Positions 63,515 through 64,000 of a stretch of 64,000 nucleotides of DNA are shown one piece after another. The stretch is from Anaerolinea sp. GTDB lineage: Bacteria > Chloroflexota > Anaerolineae > Anaerolineales > Anaerolineaceae. The stretch covers positions 310,001 to 374,000 of the forward strand of contig DYEC01000012.1 in NCBI GenBank assembly GCA_020725865.1. The letters run 5' to 3'. The number at the start of each line of letters is the position of its first letter. Position 1 is the stretch's first letter. Under the pieces are notes generated by a model that worked only from the letters and a program-made list of their open reading frames with translations, ran no database searches and was not told the origin of the DNA. Made by a program: the position numbers and the translations under genes.

Positions 63515-64000
63515 ATCAACCCCTCATCATCGATGTTTTCTTCATCCGCATTAGAAACTTCAACGTTTTGGTTAGCTTCATCAGGAACAATGATATCCTC
63601 AAGTCGAAACTCACGTCTCCCAACCTCAGGTATCTCAACCATTACACAACCTCTAAGAGGGAAGCTATCCACAACTTTGCCTTCACCAGCGGGTGTGACA
63701 ACACGCTTTTTTTTCTTGGGCAGGCCTTTTCGCAATTCCAAATAAGTGTCATATTCGTAGATCAGACAACAGCGCAATCGACCACACATGCCAGTAATTT
63801 CGGAAGGCGTAAGAGATACACCCTGTTCCTTTGCCATACGGATAGATATTGAATTAAAATCACACAAAAACCTCGAACAGCATCTCATTTCCAGACCGCA
63901 AGCTCCCATTCCGCCAAGCATTTTGGCAACGTCACGCGGCCCAATCTGACGCATTTCCACTTGAACCGGGTTAAAAAGCTTTTGCATGTCCTGGCGAAGG
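63511..64000 (-). CDS. ricT: PSP1-domain protein RicT/YaaT (5' end cut by window edge)
   Basis: C-terminal 162 residues of a PSP1-domain protein. RicT (YaaT) acts with YlbF and YmcA in mRNA processing and development in Bacillus; it often sits near DNA-replication genes. Signature: LFNPVQVEMRQIGPRDVAKM, GACGLEMRCCSRFL, ITGMCGRLRCCLIYE with the conserved cysteines for iron-sulfur binding. The frame is open through 64000 (codons for Leu-Arg-Gln-Asp precede the ATG at 63987), so the true start is outside the window. The C-terminal tail is acidic. Confidence 0.94.
   Translation of the reverse strand, partial: LRQDMQKLFNPVQVEMRQIGPRDVAKMLGGMGACGLEMRCCSRFLCDFNSISIRMAKEQGVSLTPSEITGMCGRLRCCLIYEYDTYLELRKGLPKKKKRVVTPAGEGKVVDSFPLRGCVMVEIPEVGRREFRLEDIIVPDEANQNVEVSNADEENIDDEGLI

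Noticed and set aside
1-64000. CRISPR arrays, insertion sequences, toxin-antitoxin pairs
   Set aside because: No regularly spaced repeats, transposase motifs or short overlapping toxin-antitoxin pairs were found on reading both strands.

Overview
The window is a gene-dense chromosomal segment with moderate GC content. It most likely comes from an anaerobic member of the Chloroflexota, class Anaerolineae. This is inferred from the combination of a 7TM-HD PgpH/YbeY/DgkA string, YqeY, a DUF1385 protein, coenzyme F420 genes, korAB-type ferredoxin oxidoreductase, a family II pyrophosphatase with CBS domains, RicT and ATP-type PEP carboxykinase. No rRNA, CRISPR array, insertion sequence or prophage was recognised. 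One tRNA gene is present.

Layout. Positions 1-7345 (minus strand) carry lon (3' end cut by the window edge), hsp20, tRNA-Arg(TCT), a coupled pair of uncharacterised genes, a LysM-M23 peptidase, a DUF192 protein and a lone receiver domain. Positions 7408-8899 (plus) hold exodeoxyribonuclease III and a NarL-type regulator. Positions 16092 down to 8914 (minus) form a housekeeping operon: M20 peptidase, DUF1385, comEA, yqeY, pgpH, ybeY, dgkA and an endonuclease IV-like protein. Positions 16158-31749 (plus) are one long transcription unit with its own promoter, a structured leader of about 250 nt, and fifteen tightly packed genes. These encode SsnA, the F420 pathway (npdG, cofE, cofD, cofC, an F420-type luciferase-like oxidoreductase), a CBS-type pyrophosphatase, and a molybdenum hydroxylase with its maturation factors (XdhC, fused FAD/FeS subunit, a small membrane protein, Mo subunit, YqeB, YqeC-MocA fusion, second MocA), followed by a class IV aminotransferase.

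Positions 31746-38712 carry a DUF2007 protein, a methyltransferase, a prepilin peptidase (plus strand), pckA, a carbohydrate-binding-type exported protein, nusB, an Asp23 protein and a catalytically complete LarA-type racemase. At 38909-38940 a near-perfect dif-like site (13-bp arms, 6-bp centre) lies directly in front of a complete tyrosine recombinase gene. Positions 39968-43982 (minus) carry an MFS transporter, a duplicated membrane protein and a NarX/NarL-type two-component pair. The kinase gene contains a perfect 19-bp inverted repeat. Positions 44152-57751 (plus) carry two radical SAM proteins, FmdB, an SDR, argF-rocD, pyk coupled to an HD-GYP sensor, a YghO-like acetyltransferase, a GPH-family symporter and a rhodanese. 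Positions 57741-64000 (minus) carry korAB behind a GntR/FadR regulator whose leader has three 9-bp repeats, then a cytoplasmic BtuF-like protein, an M20 amidohydrolase and ricT (5' end cut by the window edge).

The strongest candidates for an undescribed system are the combined F420/molybdenum-hydroxylase operon with its leader RNA and unexplained membrane protein, and the single-recombinase Xer/dif-like module.
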